Source of the DNA: Aptenodytes patagonicus | Taxonomy: Eukaryota > Chordata > Aves > Sphenisciformes > Spheniscidae | NCBI RefSeq assembly: GCF_965638725.1 | Contig: NC_134950.1 | Location: 23,774,932-23,838,931 of the forward strand | Length of the DNA: 64,000 nucleotides | Direction of reading: 5' to 3' | Part shown: positions 1 through 27,400 of the stretch, one piece after another | How the letters are laid out: each line of letters begins with the position of its first letter | Numbering within the stretch: position 1 is the first letter of the stretch | Position numbers and translations under genes: made by a program | The notes under the pieces: generated by a model | Database searches by the model: none | Seen by the model: only the letters and a program-made list of their open reading frames with translations | What the model was told of the DNA's origin: nothing

Positions 1-1779
1 CTCCTTTCACAAGTAAGGGTCACAGTTTGATGATACAATAAATTGAGCTGTAATGTCCTAAAATTGGGTTAAAAGCAGTGTGTGACATGAAGCACTCACT
101 GATATGAACTCCTCATGGTGGATCAAATTTGTCCAAACAATCATGATGGTTTTACTTCATACTAGCAAGCTTTATGCAGGTTCTGTCATGATGTGTCCGG
201 GCCAGGGTTTCATGGCACCTCGTACAGCTACCTTGGAGGTTTTGTCATCTGTTCCTTCTTGCTCTCCACCTGCCCCTTTATCCTTGGTGTCACCAGCTTC
301 CTTCAAAGGCAGAGCCTTTCAATCCCGTTTGCACCTTCTCTCTGGACACCTGCTATATGCAGGTCTTTTCCTGCCTCAGGTCTTGTGTCCGACTCCTCCA
401 GAAGATGTTTGCCCAGACCCTCCTGCAACTGATGCAATGGTTTCAAGTCACCCTGGAAAGGTGAGTGCGGCACAGAAATTGCGCTGGCAGTGGGAGAGGG
501 GAGCCTGGCAAGAGGATCTGCAAGGTCCTGAGGCGGGTGCAGCATTGTGGAGCCAATAGGCATAGACCAAGGTGAGGAGTGAAGAGTTCAATCAAGCCAG
601 CACAGTCTCAATAGTAGCTCATTCAAGTATGACCCTTATTTTGAGGGTCCCGTAAGGGCTTATCATCACCAGCCAACTCCTCATGCTGTGCATAAGCAGC
701 ATCTCCAAGCCCTGCACATGCCTTCCTCAGCAGGTGTCCTTCCCATGCCATGCTGCCGCTGCAGACCCACCCCCAGTGCAGCAGCACCAGGCTGCAGGAG
801 GCACCGTGTGGCCATGCACAGAGACTAGCCCAGCCCCGCCACCCTGGCAGCCACCCTGGCAGCCATCCTGCCTCTCTCTGTCCTCTCCCTGGCTCAGTTT
901 CATGCAGGTCTGTGAATCATATTCTACTTCAGTTTCGTTTTGCCTTTTGTTTTTCCTCTTTGTACTTCATTTTCAAACAGTCCTTGCACTTTTCTTTGGC
1001 TCATCATGTGAATTGAGATAATTAGTTACAGGCTGCCAGGGCCTGCAGGGCTGTGCTAGAGGAGCTGCAGGCTGACATTTCAGAGCCAGCGGGGTTTCGG
1101 CACTGGGTTAGAAGATGCCAGGCTAGTGATTCAAAGGTGGCAGGACTACGATAAAATGCTTAAAGGGCCTGGACTGAGACCTGTGAGAAAAGTTTAGGGG
1201 AAAGCATCATCCATGGAGTAAGAAACACAGAAATCTGTCCTGCATACGGACAATCTCAAGTCATAGTGAACAGCTAAAGGACTTTATGCAGAGAAATTGG
1301 CCAAAGCATCCTTTGCGATTTGGTCCTTCCGGTTCCCATGGCAAATGGATGAACTGCAACTGGTCCAGCAAAGGTCCACATTTTCTCTCAGGCAACGCAC
1401 TCTTATGCTACTACCATCAGCCTTTTGCAAAGGGAATATACACACAAAATCCCCACAACACGAAAGGACTGTCACCCCATCATGCACACGGCGTGCACGT
1501 GGCAGAGCAATAGCAACTTGCTCTGGAATAGGGAGTGTCAGATTGGCACATGCTGGCACAAAAATCACTGTCATGTATACATGCTAATTTAGCAATGCCC
1601 ATCCAAAACAGATGACCTGTTCATGCCAGAGCTCACTCCAGTCTGACCCACTCACGGATCCAGCACCACAAGACTAGTATGAACACTTTCCAATGCATAC
1701 CCTGCAAGAGAGACATGGCTTTGCTAGGAGAAAAGTAGTTGCACAAAAAAAAAAAAGAAAAGGAAAAAAAATGTTCTGC

Positions 1780-2030
1780 ACTTCCACTGGGGACAGAACA
1801 AGAAGCAACTGCAAAAATGGGAACTCGGGTCAGACATTAGGAAAATAATTTCCAAGTTAAGGAGAGTAGGGCCCCAGAACAGACTGCCTTAGAAATTACT
1901 GAATTACCATCCTTGGAGGATTTCTATGAAAAAGGTTTAAAAAATCTCGGTCGGGATGATACAGCGTTCTCACTTGGGGAGAGAATGGACTAGGACACTT
2001 ACCATGCTTCCTCCCTGTCTCACCCCACCC
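1780..2030 (+). repeat. Diverged CR1-like LINE 3' end
   Basis: The stretch follows the order of a CR1-type LINE tail: a 'gtcagacattaggaaaata' segment, then 'cagaacagactgcctta', then 'ccatccttggaggattt', then 'gaatggactaggacactta' followed by a pyrimidine-rich end. These match the remembered CR1 tail blocks (ATTAGGAAAA, GAACAGGCTGCC, CCATCCTTGGAGG, TTGGACTAGATGACCT) in order and spacing, with many mismatches, so this is an old copy in sense orientation. Family assignment is from memory, not from a search. Confidence 0.7.
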
Positions 2031-5000
2031 CCCCCCCAATTCTGCATCTTTAACAGTCTACAATCTGTCATAATCTAGGTGTTTGCATAGAAATATGGCA
2101 ATAACTGTTTCCCCAAGTCACTGTGTGGCACTTCAAGGACACTCAGGAACAGCAGCATGATACTCAAATGTTTTTGCTTCAAGCAGTTTGGCTCTTAAGG
2201 AATACTGTAGCTACTGATGAAGGGAGCAAGGCTCAGACTTAAGCAATTCTGATTCTAGCTGGCAGAGGGAGAGAGAAACACTAATGTGTTTTCCACAATA
2301 CCTTAATTTGGTGGTTTCTAAGCGAGGGGGGTGGACTGTATCTGGCAGAGGAGGACAGGGAAACAGAGCAGAGGATGTGGCTGAGAGGAGGTGGCTGTAT
2401 TAGGGACAGGGATGGAGCAGCATGAAGATGACTCAGGGAAGGAAGAAGGAGTGAGAATGAGAACCAGCAGGAGAGCGGGAGCAGCTGAGCCTGTCCCTCA
2501 GGGCAGCCGGTGACACCAGGCACGGACTCCCCCTGCTCCTGCATCGCTCTGTTCCTCTCCTCCAGACAGAGCCTTCCCAGAGCAGCTCCGTGGCCAGTCC
2601 CAGACCCCACTCTAGGACCTCTTCCTTTGCCCATCCATCTTTCCAACCCTGATAGTATCTCCCAAGTCTTAATACTTAACCAGTTCTTAGAGTGAGGAGG
2701 GGGAGACAGAGTATACTCTTGCGGAGATACGAGGGGCAAGATGCTGCAATATTCCTGACCAAACTCAGCTCAGTACCTTCCCATTCCCCCGGCTGCACTT
2801 GGCATCAGAGACAACAATCCCACTGCACAAACCTCTTGCTTTGTTTGCTTCAGGCACATTATAAAGTAATTAACTATTACCTTTCCCATGTCATGACTGC
2901 CTGACGCTTCCTTCCCTGTTCCTTGCCAAAATGACTTCTCCTTCACAAGTTCAGTAAAGGAAACAGACATACAGTTCTTTGTATGAGTGAAGAACACCCA
3001 TCAAATAGCCCCAAAAATAAGAAAGCAAAACTGTTTTTGCCCATGTTCAAGAAGATTCAAAATACGGAGCTCTGAGGTCTTGATGTAGGGTTTTTTCCTT
3101 TTTTTCTTTTTATTTTTTATTAAACAAATTACTCAGAATTTGGGATTGGCTCTGCTCAAAAGATTATCTAGCGCCAAAAAGCCTATCTGGACTAAGTAGG
3201 CTACCAAAAGCAAACAGCGTTATCAGCTAGGCACTCAGTTTAAAGAAACCAGCACTCCCCTTCAAAAGGTACGTGTTCTTCTTTATCTCTTCACACAGAC
3301 CATCAAGGTTTTAGCTTTCACAATGCAATTTTAGCACATGGCATTGCTCCGTAGCTAAACAGAAAAGGAAAACGCCGAGATGTGAAAAAGATCATGCATT
3401 TTCTGAACTCAGAAACATAGCATGTGTATTCTGAACAATAAAACTTTCTGTTTTAAATCAACTATCAGCTGTGTTAATTTAAAAAAAAAATTATCTTCAA
3501 TATTAGCACTTTTCAGATACAACTTAAAAATGCTTCCTGTGGCTAACTACAAAGCTGGGTTTGCATCATTTGCAACAGTTTAGTGCAATCCATCGTGTAT
3601 CAAAAAGTCGTAATTCCTAGGCAACAGAGAGGAAATTTGCTGAAGTCTGAACACATTTCAGTAACTTCCCTATTTCCACGATAGCCTAGAATAAAAAATA
3701 TTTGCATTCACAAATCGTAATACCATTGGTACAAAAGAAAAATGTTGTATCTGCTTAGAGCTTTAAGTTACAGAAGATCTTTATTTAACTTTGGTAGAAT
3801 TTACGTTTAGAAAACATGTATCTGCATAGCCTAAAATACTAATCAATTGCTGCGAGTAAAAAATGCTGTGTAAACTTTGCTCTTTTTCCTATTTGATAGT
3901 TCTATTAACATTTAGCTGAAAGGAAGCAACGTATCCATGAAGTAAGTCGTCTTATCTGGATTGTGAAATACTTCAAAGATTTATATAATTAAAGAATTAT
4001 TACCCCTCATTCAGTTCCTGTTTGGCTTAGATTCTCTAAAGCTGCAAAGGAAACAGCGAGTTACGCCTTCCAGCTAAATCTCAAGCCTGGAGTTTCAAAA
4101 AAAGCAGTTTCTGTTAAGAGGACCAACTTCTAGGCCCAGCCGCACATGTGTAACGCCGGCAATGACAGGGCATATGCTGGGTCTGGGCAATAAGCCCAGC
4201 TGACAAGACAAGCACACTACAGCAACTTTTATCAGCCACCATGCAGAACTTGAGAGCAGCAGAGCCAAAATGGATCTTGGAGAGATCCAGATGAGAATAT
4301 CAGGCAACACCCAACAAGGGCTCTCCTGCCAGGATCCCTTCCAGACACCAAACCTCACCCAGGGCTCAAGACTGCAGTTCTGGGTGGACAAGAACCACGC
4401 AGAACCAAGCATGCAAGCACCCAAGTCCTTTATGAGATTTAATCCTAAATGACTAGCAGAACTTGCCAGTGCCAGAATCTAAAGCTTAATGCAAGTCTTC
4501 TGCCTCAACTACAAAACCATCCTTTCTTGTTGCCTTAAAACAATTAGGCCACATCTTGAAAAATAAGTTTAATGTGTTTTTAATAGGAGAACAAGCTAAT
4601 TGTTTTGAGCACCATCAGCTAACTATGCCTACCTCCTGCTGCGAAGGTTTTTTCTCTCATAAAGGATATCCAAATTTCCCCCTTTAATATTTTGTGGCAG
4701 TATGGACGTGTGGGGGGAGTAGACGGCAAAACTTTTACTAACTGTTACATCCTTGCTTCAAGTCAAAGTGAAATGAGTGCCATCTATGAGGACAAGACAC
4801 AAGAAGCATATTATTTTGCTGAAAGAAGACAGACTAGAAATGTTTAATTAGGAAGTTCCAGTGCTTTTGAACAGCAATTTGAACTTTGCTGGGTATCCAT
4901 CTAAGGTCAAGAGTGCATTTTTATTGCCCCAATAGTGTTAGAAAACTCAAGCCATACATTGTTAAGAGGCTAAGAGCAAGGTCACCGAAAAGTCCCTCTA

Positions 5001-6593
5001 TGCTGAACAAAAGTTGCAATTTTTTTTTTTAAATTGGGCAAGAGAGAAGAAATGCCCTACCATGCTCTAGGCTCGTTCCTGCCATCATCCAGGAGCGCGG
5101 AGGACAGAAACGGAGTGACCTAACTCACACGAAAGAGCAAGAACATGCCTAGGCAAGAAGAAACAAGTAAGAATATGCCCAGGTGCCAACGACAGAGAAG
5201 CACGAAAGAAATAGCAGCGTGAAAAAGGACAGCCTGAGGAAAGGAGGTATGCTGAAGAACAGAACCAGGGAAGGAAGGGGGAGAGCAGAAACAGGAACAG
5301 TACACAGTACATCCTAGGGAGGGCATTATAAACCAGTATTTAAACTAGAGGTTTTTATTTTTCCTGTAAAAACACATCAAACCTCACTATAAGATACCGT
5401 TGACTCTGGCCGTTTGCTTTACTTGTCCGACAGAAGTAACCATCGCTATAGCAGGGCCAGCAGAAGAGGACATGTTCATTCGTCAGCTGCTTCAAATGCA
5501 AAGTCAGTATCTCAGTTTAAAACACCAATGCCGGGCGGGGGGGGCAGGGGGAGCTGAACGAAGATGTCATCCTTTGCCATGAAACAGATGGGGAGATGCC
5601 AGTTCTGCCGTGGGCTTGGTGATCTCCAACAAGAGGCAGTAAAACTGCAGCAGCTGCTGAATGCAAGTGGAATCCTTCACATGTGACAGCAAAATTCCAC
5701 AAGTACTCCCTCCTACGGCTCTATTTAAACCCAAGATGGCAAATGCTGGTGAAAGAAAAATATAACAAAATACAAAATATAAACCAAGAAAATAAAACAA
5801 GATATGAAAATGCAGACAATACTTCCTCTTTCTGTTGATACTACGTAAAAAAAAAAAAAAAAGCCCCCCAGACAGAAGAAAAACTACATTAAACATAAAG
5901 AGTTGCTATCTCCAAGACCTGCAAATCTAAGGTCTGGCTTCTTGCCTTACATTTGTACTGATTTGTTTAGCAGGAATGAAGCACATTTGATTTGATTCTA
6001 TTCTTTTGTGAGAATCTGAAACACATTTAATTAGTTGGTAACAAAAACCGCATAGAATTCTAAAAGATAGAAAAACACTTTCCTTTTTTTGTGAAAGGCT
6101 TCATTTTTTTAGGACTGGAGAAGCTAGCTAAAAATAAACCAGCAGTATGCTTGTCACAGGTTTTCCAAAATCCACAGGATTGCTGCTTCTCTCTCTTAAA
6201 AATTCTTTATATGGCACAAGTCACGGCACTCATTTGACAAGCTTCTAATGGGACATTATTGCCTTGTATGACCCCCCCAAACTGCCTAGAATAATGGCAG
6301 ATGCCTTACACACACGTTAAAACTACAAAAAGACAGTCAGCTCGTTCCCGATACTATTCAATCTACAACCAAAACTTTAATGTTTTAGCACAAAATACAG
6401 CAACCAAATACATTGAGCTTAAGGATCAACCAGGGCAGAACCTAAATGCTCCGTTTCCGCTAGAACACCGGCTTTGCCAGTCTACTGACAATCCTCCTCC
6501 CGGAGATGCAGCTTCAAATTTTCCTCGCGTCTTTTACTGTTTCTTCAGCAAAATCCACAATCCCGAAAAGGCGTAGTCCTGGTTTGCACAGCT

Positions 6594-6648
6594 CGGGGGG
6601 GGGGGACGGGGACGGGGACGGGGACGGGGGGACGGGGACGGGGGGCGG
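6594..6648. repeat. G-rich (GGGGAC)n simple repeat, quadruplex-prone
   Basis: An uninterrupted G run is followed by several GGGGAC units and further G runs, with no C-rich interruptions. Four or more G runs separated by short loops fit the G-quadruplex pattern. It lies at the upstream edge of the PABPC1 CpG island, about 1.1 kb before the TATA box. Such tracts vary in length and are error-prone in assemblies. Confidence 0.85.
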
Positions 6649-7178
6649 CAATTAAAGGCATCGCTGGGCTCCCCATGAGCCAGCTGAGCTACGCTCCTCA
6701 CAAAGCTTTTGCATACCGCTGCAGGCGTACCAAGCCCGTTAGCTGGCGTTACCTAACGTCCAAGTCAGCCTGGAAAAAACGAACCAACCTCCGGACGAGG
6801 CCCGGGCCTGTGCACCGGCAGGAGAACGCTCTCGCTAACTTCTAACAGCGCGGCTGCGGCCCCGAGGACTAAGCCCCCCTAGCAGAGGCACGGCGCTGGG
6901 AAGCACGGCGGGGCACCGACAAGCCGCCACGGGGAGGGAGGACGCCCGTTTCCCGTGCGGCAGCCTGAAACCCTCACACGGAATTGGGGGGGGGGGGGGG
7001 GAGAGACGGGACGGGACACAAGTCCCCGGCCCGTGCAGGCCCCGCCGTCCCGAGGCGCCGTCGCAGAGGCCCCGCCCCCGCCGCGCGAGGCCCCGACATG
7101 CCACCGCCCCGGGGCGGGAGCGCCACCCCCTCACGACGGCCCCGCACACCGCCCCCCCCCCGGCGGAAGCAGCCCTTC

Positions 7179-7563
7179 CGCGCATGCGCCGCGGGGCCGG
7201 ATGGGCCCGTCCCTTTCCGGCCGGCACGCGACCTTCCTTGCCCGCGCGCGCCACTGGCAGCGCCGCCTGCGCCCGCCCGCTCCCCGCACTGGCGGCCCGA
7301 GGCGCGCGCGAGGAGGGGCGGGGCGCGGCGCACGCGCACGGCCGCTAACCCCTCCCACCCGACCCCGCTCGCCGTTGATCCGCTCAGTGCGCACGCGCCC
7401 TTTGACCCGGCCGGCTCCCCGCCGGCCCCCCTCCGCCGCGCACATGTGCTCTCACGTAGGCGCATGCGCCCTGGCGCCGAGCCCCCACCGCCCCCGGTGA
7501 CGTCGGGAGGCGCAGGCGCGCTGCCCGCCGACCGTTTCCCCCGGCGGCCGCGGCGCATGCGCC
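7179..7563. promoter_or_regulatory. Cluster of five NRF1-like palindromic sites
   Basis: Near-perfect matches to the NRF1 consensus YGCGCAYGCGCR occur at 7179-7190 (CGCGCATGCGCC), 7327-7338 (GGCGCACGCGCA), 7388-7399 (TGCGCACGCGCC), 7459-7470 and 7552-7563 (both GGCGCATGCGCC). All lie 130-520 bp upstream of the TATA box. NRF1 is a known activator of CpG-island housekeeping promoters. Binding itself is inferred. Confidence 0.7.
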
Positions 7564-7694
7564 AGAGCCGCCGTCCCCCCGGCCGGGCGCCGGCGCTGGG
7601 CATCTCTCCGCCCTCCCCCGCGGCGGCGCCTGCGCGGTGCGTGCCGTCGGTGCGTGGCGTGCGGCGCGGTGGGGGCGGGTGGGGGCGGGGCGGG

Positions 7695-7702
7695 TATATA
7701 TA
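7695..7702 (+). promoter_or_regulatory. PABPC1 TATA box
   Basis: TATATATA sits in an otherwise GC-only context, flanked by GGGCGGGGCGGG (an Sp1-type GC box) immediately upstream. It lies 28-31 bp before the pyrimidine tract that I take as the transcription start, which is the canonical spacing. Confidence 0.85.
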
Positions 7703-7723
7703 GTGCGCGGCCGGGGCGGCGGC

Positions 7724-22674
<14,951 letters not shown>

Positions 22675-22677
22675 TAA

Positions 22678-24009
22678 GTAAGTTTTCTGAGCGCTGTAGT
22701 TTTATAGGTTGACTGGGGCAATAGTCCTTAGTCCATGGCTTTGTAAGCAGCATGCTTCCAGGCTCTGTATCATTTGCAGCCACAGAAAGTAGCAGCTATG
22801 GTCACAGTTGTAAAAAAATGTTGTGCTCAATCCTGTTGTCCAGTTCTGTAGCTCTTGGTTAGAAAATGCTACTGCCATGTCTTGCATATTTAGCTGGAAT
22901 TAAAGCATTGCTTTTAACAGCATGTTTAGCTGGAATTAGTTCCAGGCATGCGTGCAAAAATGGGCAGTTCTGTCAAATGCCACTATTTATATTGTTCAAG
23001 AGGAACTTGTGGAATTGAAATAAGCTTAAAACAATACTCCAACCCTATTTTTCCTTAGAAATGAAATAGCTTATTTACACTATAATTTGTATATACTTGC
23101 CAAAATCTAAAATTATACAGTAATTAAAAACTAAACTACATATTATCTTGACTGCACATTTTGGTGACTTAAATGTCAATTAAAATACTGATTTTCTTTA
23201 TTGCCGTCTCTGGGGTTAGTATCTTAGTTTTGCATGAAAGGAAGAGGCAAAAGGTGGTATCCTTACAATTCTGAAAGGGGAGAATGTGGAGTTGAGGATG
23301 ATACAGGAGCCTATTCCCTGTTCAGTCCAGTTAGGTTTTGCATGTATATGAACTTACTTTCCACATTTATAGCTATCAGTTGAAGATGCCTGCTTTAACA
23401 TTTGTTCACTTAAATTTTCTTTTTTCTTGGTCTTTTCATTTCTGCGACTTTCCTTTTGGAGGCAGAATTTGAGTCATGTTTTTTCCATGCTTCTTTGTTT
23501 TTCCATTATTTTTTTTGCTAGTGCCACTTTCACACTGGAGGTAAACAAGTGCTGAATAAGTTGTCTGTCCTAAACTAAGATGCCCAAACTTTGAGACCAT
23601 TACTCCGTATGCTCCATGATGTTTTAGTAATTGGAAATTGAAAATACTGCTAGTGTAGTTACTTGATGAGCCGTGGTATGTTGGCCTTAAGAGTAGAGGT
23701 GACCTGCAGCCAAGTTAGTTACAGTAACAAAGTATTGTGCGTAGCCATTGTATGAGGCCGTGCTGTGCAGAGTACTGTTTAGTTCTAGACTCAGTTTTGT
23801 CTTACCAGGTACCACAGACATGGGATACTTTACTTCCATGTCTCTAAAAAGTGGAGGATACCTCTGATACACTGCTTGTAAAGCACTTTGGTATGATTGA
23901 TACCGTGAAAGCCCAAAGTGCTGTTGGGCTTACGGTTGCAGAAAGCATGTCAGAAAACATAAGGTGCTGCTTTAATTTTAAAACCTAACAACATTGTTTT
24001 TGTTTGCAG
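22678..24009 (+). other. PABPC1: PABPC1 intron 14, located in the 3' UTR
   Basis: A 1.3-kb GT-AG intron that begins three bases after the stop codon. Because the stop lies less than 50 nt upstream of the exon junction, the message should not be a nonsense-mediated decay target. I see no gene or repeat in it. Confidence 0.85.
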
Positions 24010-24452
24010 AAAGATCCGGGACTACAATCTAGAACTTCGCTTCACCGAAGAAAAAAAAATCTAAACATGGAAAAACTATTAAATATTGAGAAAAACATTG
24101 CAAAATATAAAATAAATAAAAAAAGGAAAGGAAACTTTGAAGCTTATGTACAGAGCAACGCCGGGGCTAGCAAAACAAATGCTAGTCCTAGATTACTTAC
24201 TGATTTAAAATTTAAAAAAAAATAGTAAAATAAAAAATACAAATTAATGTTTTATAAACCCGGGGGAAAAGAGTTTTCAGCACAGTACAAAAATTTAAAG
24301 CATTCCTTTCTTTAATTTTGTAATTCTTTACTGTGGAAAAGCTCAGAATATCACCACTGTTTTAGTTGACAGTGAGAATTGATAGCTGAGCAAAGAAACG
24401 TAATTTGGATTATAAAATTCTTGGTTTAATAAAAATTCCTTAAACACTGACT
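24010..24452 (+). other. PABPC1: PABPC1 3' UTR terminal exon
   Basis: Acceptor TTTTGTTTGCAG ends at 24009. The exon carries blocks I recognise from the human PABPC1 3' UTR, including CTTCACCGAAG, AACATTGCAAAATATAAA, GCTAGTCCTAGATTACTTA and AAGCATTCCTTTCTTTAATT. The stop-proximal intron and a 440-nt last exon are also the human arrangement. The 73-codon open frame in this exon is not coding. Confidence 0.9.
24428..24433 (+). terminator. PABPC1: PABPC1 polyadenylation signal AATAAA
   Basis: AATAAA sits about 20 bp before the likely cleavage point after TTAAACACTGA, followed by a GT/T-rich downstream element (TTGTGATGGTTTCTTTTGT). It lies at the same point in the conserved 3' UTR as in human. 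Confidence 0.9.
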
Positions 24453-27400
24453 TACTTGTGATGGTTTCTTTTGTACAGTGTACTTCTGATGAGGTTGTCG
24501 TTCAGAATACCAAGTTAGACTCTCATTCCGTAGTATGTTTTAGCAGTTTCTAGAGATTAGCCTACATTTAGCCACGTTTTACTGATAATACAAACTTAGG
24601 CATTAAAACAAATGAAAAGAGCAGCTAGATGCATATCTGTGTTTTAAATCCTTAATAGCACGGTGTCTGAGCTCTTGTCTAATTAGAAATAGACCTTTAA
24701 ATACCCTACCTTGAGATGATCAGTAAGAAATGTTACTATAAAAGGCCTGTGTTGGAATTGTGTAACGTACCAACACGTTCCCATTAGACCACCTGCACGT
24801 GGTGTTCGTTCTCACAGGTTTTGTTGGAAGGAACAATCTCTGCATAGGTCTCCGGCTGTGTCTTTAGATGGCTAATGATCCCTGAGATGGAGGCAGAGTC
24901 ATATGGATATAGGTGAGTGAGCAAGGATCGTCTGTAATAGTGTTGCAAAATTCCATTATTGTGAATGTATGAACACAAGGCATTCCTAGAACAAAACAGG
25001 TGAGGCTTCAGGTGGTAATGTATTAAAAATTGAATGTGTAGTAACCAAAATACCGTGCTTTATACACAGCGAAAATCCTTCTGTGGACAGGACTGCTTAA
25101 TCCCCGGAGTCGGGTATTTCTAATCCTGTGTTCCCTAACAAGTGAATGGCTAGTGTTAGCTGCTGCTTTTTCCTCTGTTAGTAAGAGACCAATTGGTTTA
25201 CTTTTAGCTTTGCTACATTTTGGGGTTTTTAATGTGCTGAACAAATCCTTCTTGTCAGAGGCAACTTTGAAAGTCTCAGCTAGCTCTTTGGTAACTAAAT
25301 TATTGAGTTATTACTGAAAAAGAATACAGTTAGGGTGCTTTAAATCGGCAGATTTGAAAACTGAGAAAGTGATCTGAAATTGAATGCTATTCCTTATTAC
25401 TTGAATATTCACTACAAAGATCTTTTCAGTAACTTCCAGTTGTAACATGCCACAGAGCTCTGCATACGGTGAGCTTATGCAAAACTTGGTGGGGTTTTTT
25501 GTCAAATTTGTGAATGGTGAAATAATTCTGGCAGTTTTACTGGCTCCAGGAATCTGCTTCTTCCTGCAAAAGGTGACATTCCTAGTTCATCCTTATATTT
25601 GACTGTCATTTAAAAAATAGACTTGAAGGGGGGGGGAGATGCTTTTTAAAATAAATTGCTGCTTGATCTAAATCTGATCTAGTATACAATACTGTAGAAA
25701 TAATCCTGTCTTCACTCAGGGCTGATAGGACCTTCAGGTCAGCTTGTGTGTTAGTCACTAAAAAGAGCGTCCAAGCAAATGACCAATGGCAGCAAAAGTG
25801 AGACGAGCCAACAGTAGCACGAGCTGTTTAATTTGCTACGGGACCTTACTGAGGTTGAGAGTTTTGCAGGATTAAAACTCTCAAATGCACAATCAAGAGA
25901 GACAGTAATGAGCTTTGGATGCAATACAAACTTTCACTGCGTAAGTTAGCAGATACATTGAAGTTGTCCATCTACAGATGGGTAATCCTACAGTTGCTGC
26001 CTTGCCTTTTTCCCCCCTTCCTTTAAGGGAGTACTTTCTGCAGACTTGCAGAATGAGAGGCATTTTCTATCCAGTTTAGCCCATAATTGGCTCTGTAAAC
26101 TGCTTAGTCAAAATTGATAATGCAGGGGGAGAAAGGAAGCAGTGAAGGTGGCATGTCCTTCTGGCAGGCTGGGATGGGGGAAAGGAACGAAGATCTGCTA
26201 GTCATGGAGGAAGGCATGACCTTTAGCCACTGGGATCCCTTGGACCCCAGTTGCTGTACTTAAAGGATACAGTTTCTACGGAATCGCAGGAAGGGGTTAG
26301 TGAGTTCTTTGTGGAAGGCTCTCCGAAATCCGTGTTGTATGGGGGGAATGCCAGTGTTCTCTGGACCTATTGTTGCAGTCTTAAAGCCCTACAGCTTTAA
26401 GATGCTTTCTGAAGTCCCACAAAAAGACAATTCAAGAGTGGCCTTATTTTTCCCCTTGTGCAAAGATCTTCAGACCGGATTTTTTCTGTTAAGTGAATTT
26501 GAGAAACAAGCAGAGTATAGAGAGGTGAAATTGGTCTGGCATAAATGAATCCTATTTAAAATCCCTCACTTCACTATAAAAGCATTAGGTTAAGCTTGTA
26601 CAATTCTTATGTTCAGCCCTGGCCTGATGGAGGCAGACTGGGTTAGCCTTAATTTGCAATCTTGCTGAAGTGTATGACTAAGAATTTTTGAAATTGGATG
26701 GTAAATCCTACAAAGGAGGTGGTTCAAACAAGATATGTACGTGATAAGAGGTTGAATGTACAACCTTAATTTTATGTAACATCAACTATAAAAACATTAA
26801 AGCTTTGGAGACAGTTTTAAAGACCTAAAAATATTTAGCACTGTAATAAAAATGTTGAATTGCATGATATTAAAGGTTTAATGGAAGGTCTAAACGATGA
26901 TATAAAGACTTAACTATTTGCAGGAGTTTCAGGGCCCTAGCAGGAAAGTAAGAGCCCGCCTCACTTCTGCTTGTTTCCCCATATCAGAGGTAATGTGTCT
27001 TTGGTGAGTCTGCTGGAGTTAAACCAAACTAATTTTTATATTTTGTAAGAATGTGCAAGTTATTTGACCTCTTGCATATGGGGAAACTGAAGGAGGAAAA
27101 GAGAGGTTCTTCCAGCTTTATACAAGACAATTGTGGGTGTGTCAAGCACTAGCATGTGTACCAGCCTGAAATACTAGGTAACTTTCGTGATGGAAGGAAA
27201 CAGTGAGGCAATTCTGCTGAGGTGATCGTGATAACTTAAGAAAACAAAACCCTGGTTGGTTGGGTTTATTTCTTCCCGCTTCAGATTACATGGCAATTTC
27301 CCACTGTATACCACAGATGCCTTTTTAATCGTCTTCTATTCATTTTTTTTTTAAATCTTAAGAGATAGTGAACAATGTGTTTGCTAGTGCCTCTATCAAT

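Larger units (their letters stand above)
1..6780. other. Intergenic region upstream of PABPC1
   Basis: I see no supportable gene here. Open frames are short, lack splice-consistent continuation and resemble no family I know. The stretch is mostly AT-rich single-copy DNA with A/T runs (for example near 1746-1771, 3481-3490 and 5847-5862). It contains one CR1-like LINE tail (about 1780-2030) and a G-rich simple repeat (about 6594-6648). By human synteny the next gene to the left should be YWHAZ, but none of its coding sequence is present. A non-coding RNA cannot be excluded without transcript data. Confidence 0.6.

Noticed and set aside
104-559. A 151-codon plus-strand open frame near the left end
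   Set aside because: No domain, no similarity I recognise and no convincing splice partners. Length is within chance for 64 kb in six frames.
24004-24225. A 73-codon open frame in the PABPC1 3' UTR
   Set aside because: It begins in the intron before the acceptor, is lysine-rich because the UTR is A-rich, and the conserved blocks there match the mammalian 3' UTR rather than protein.
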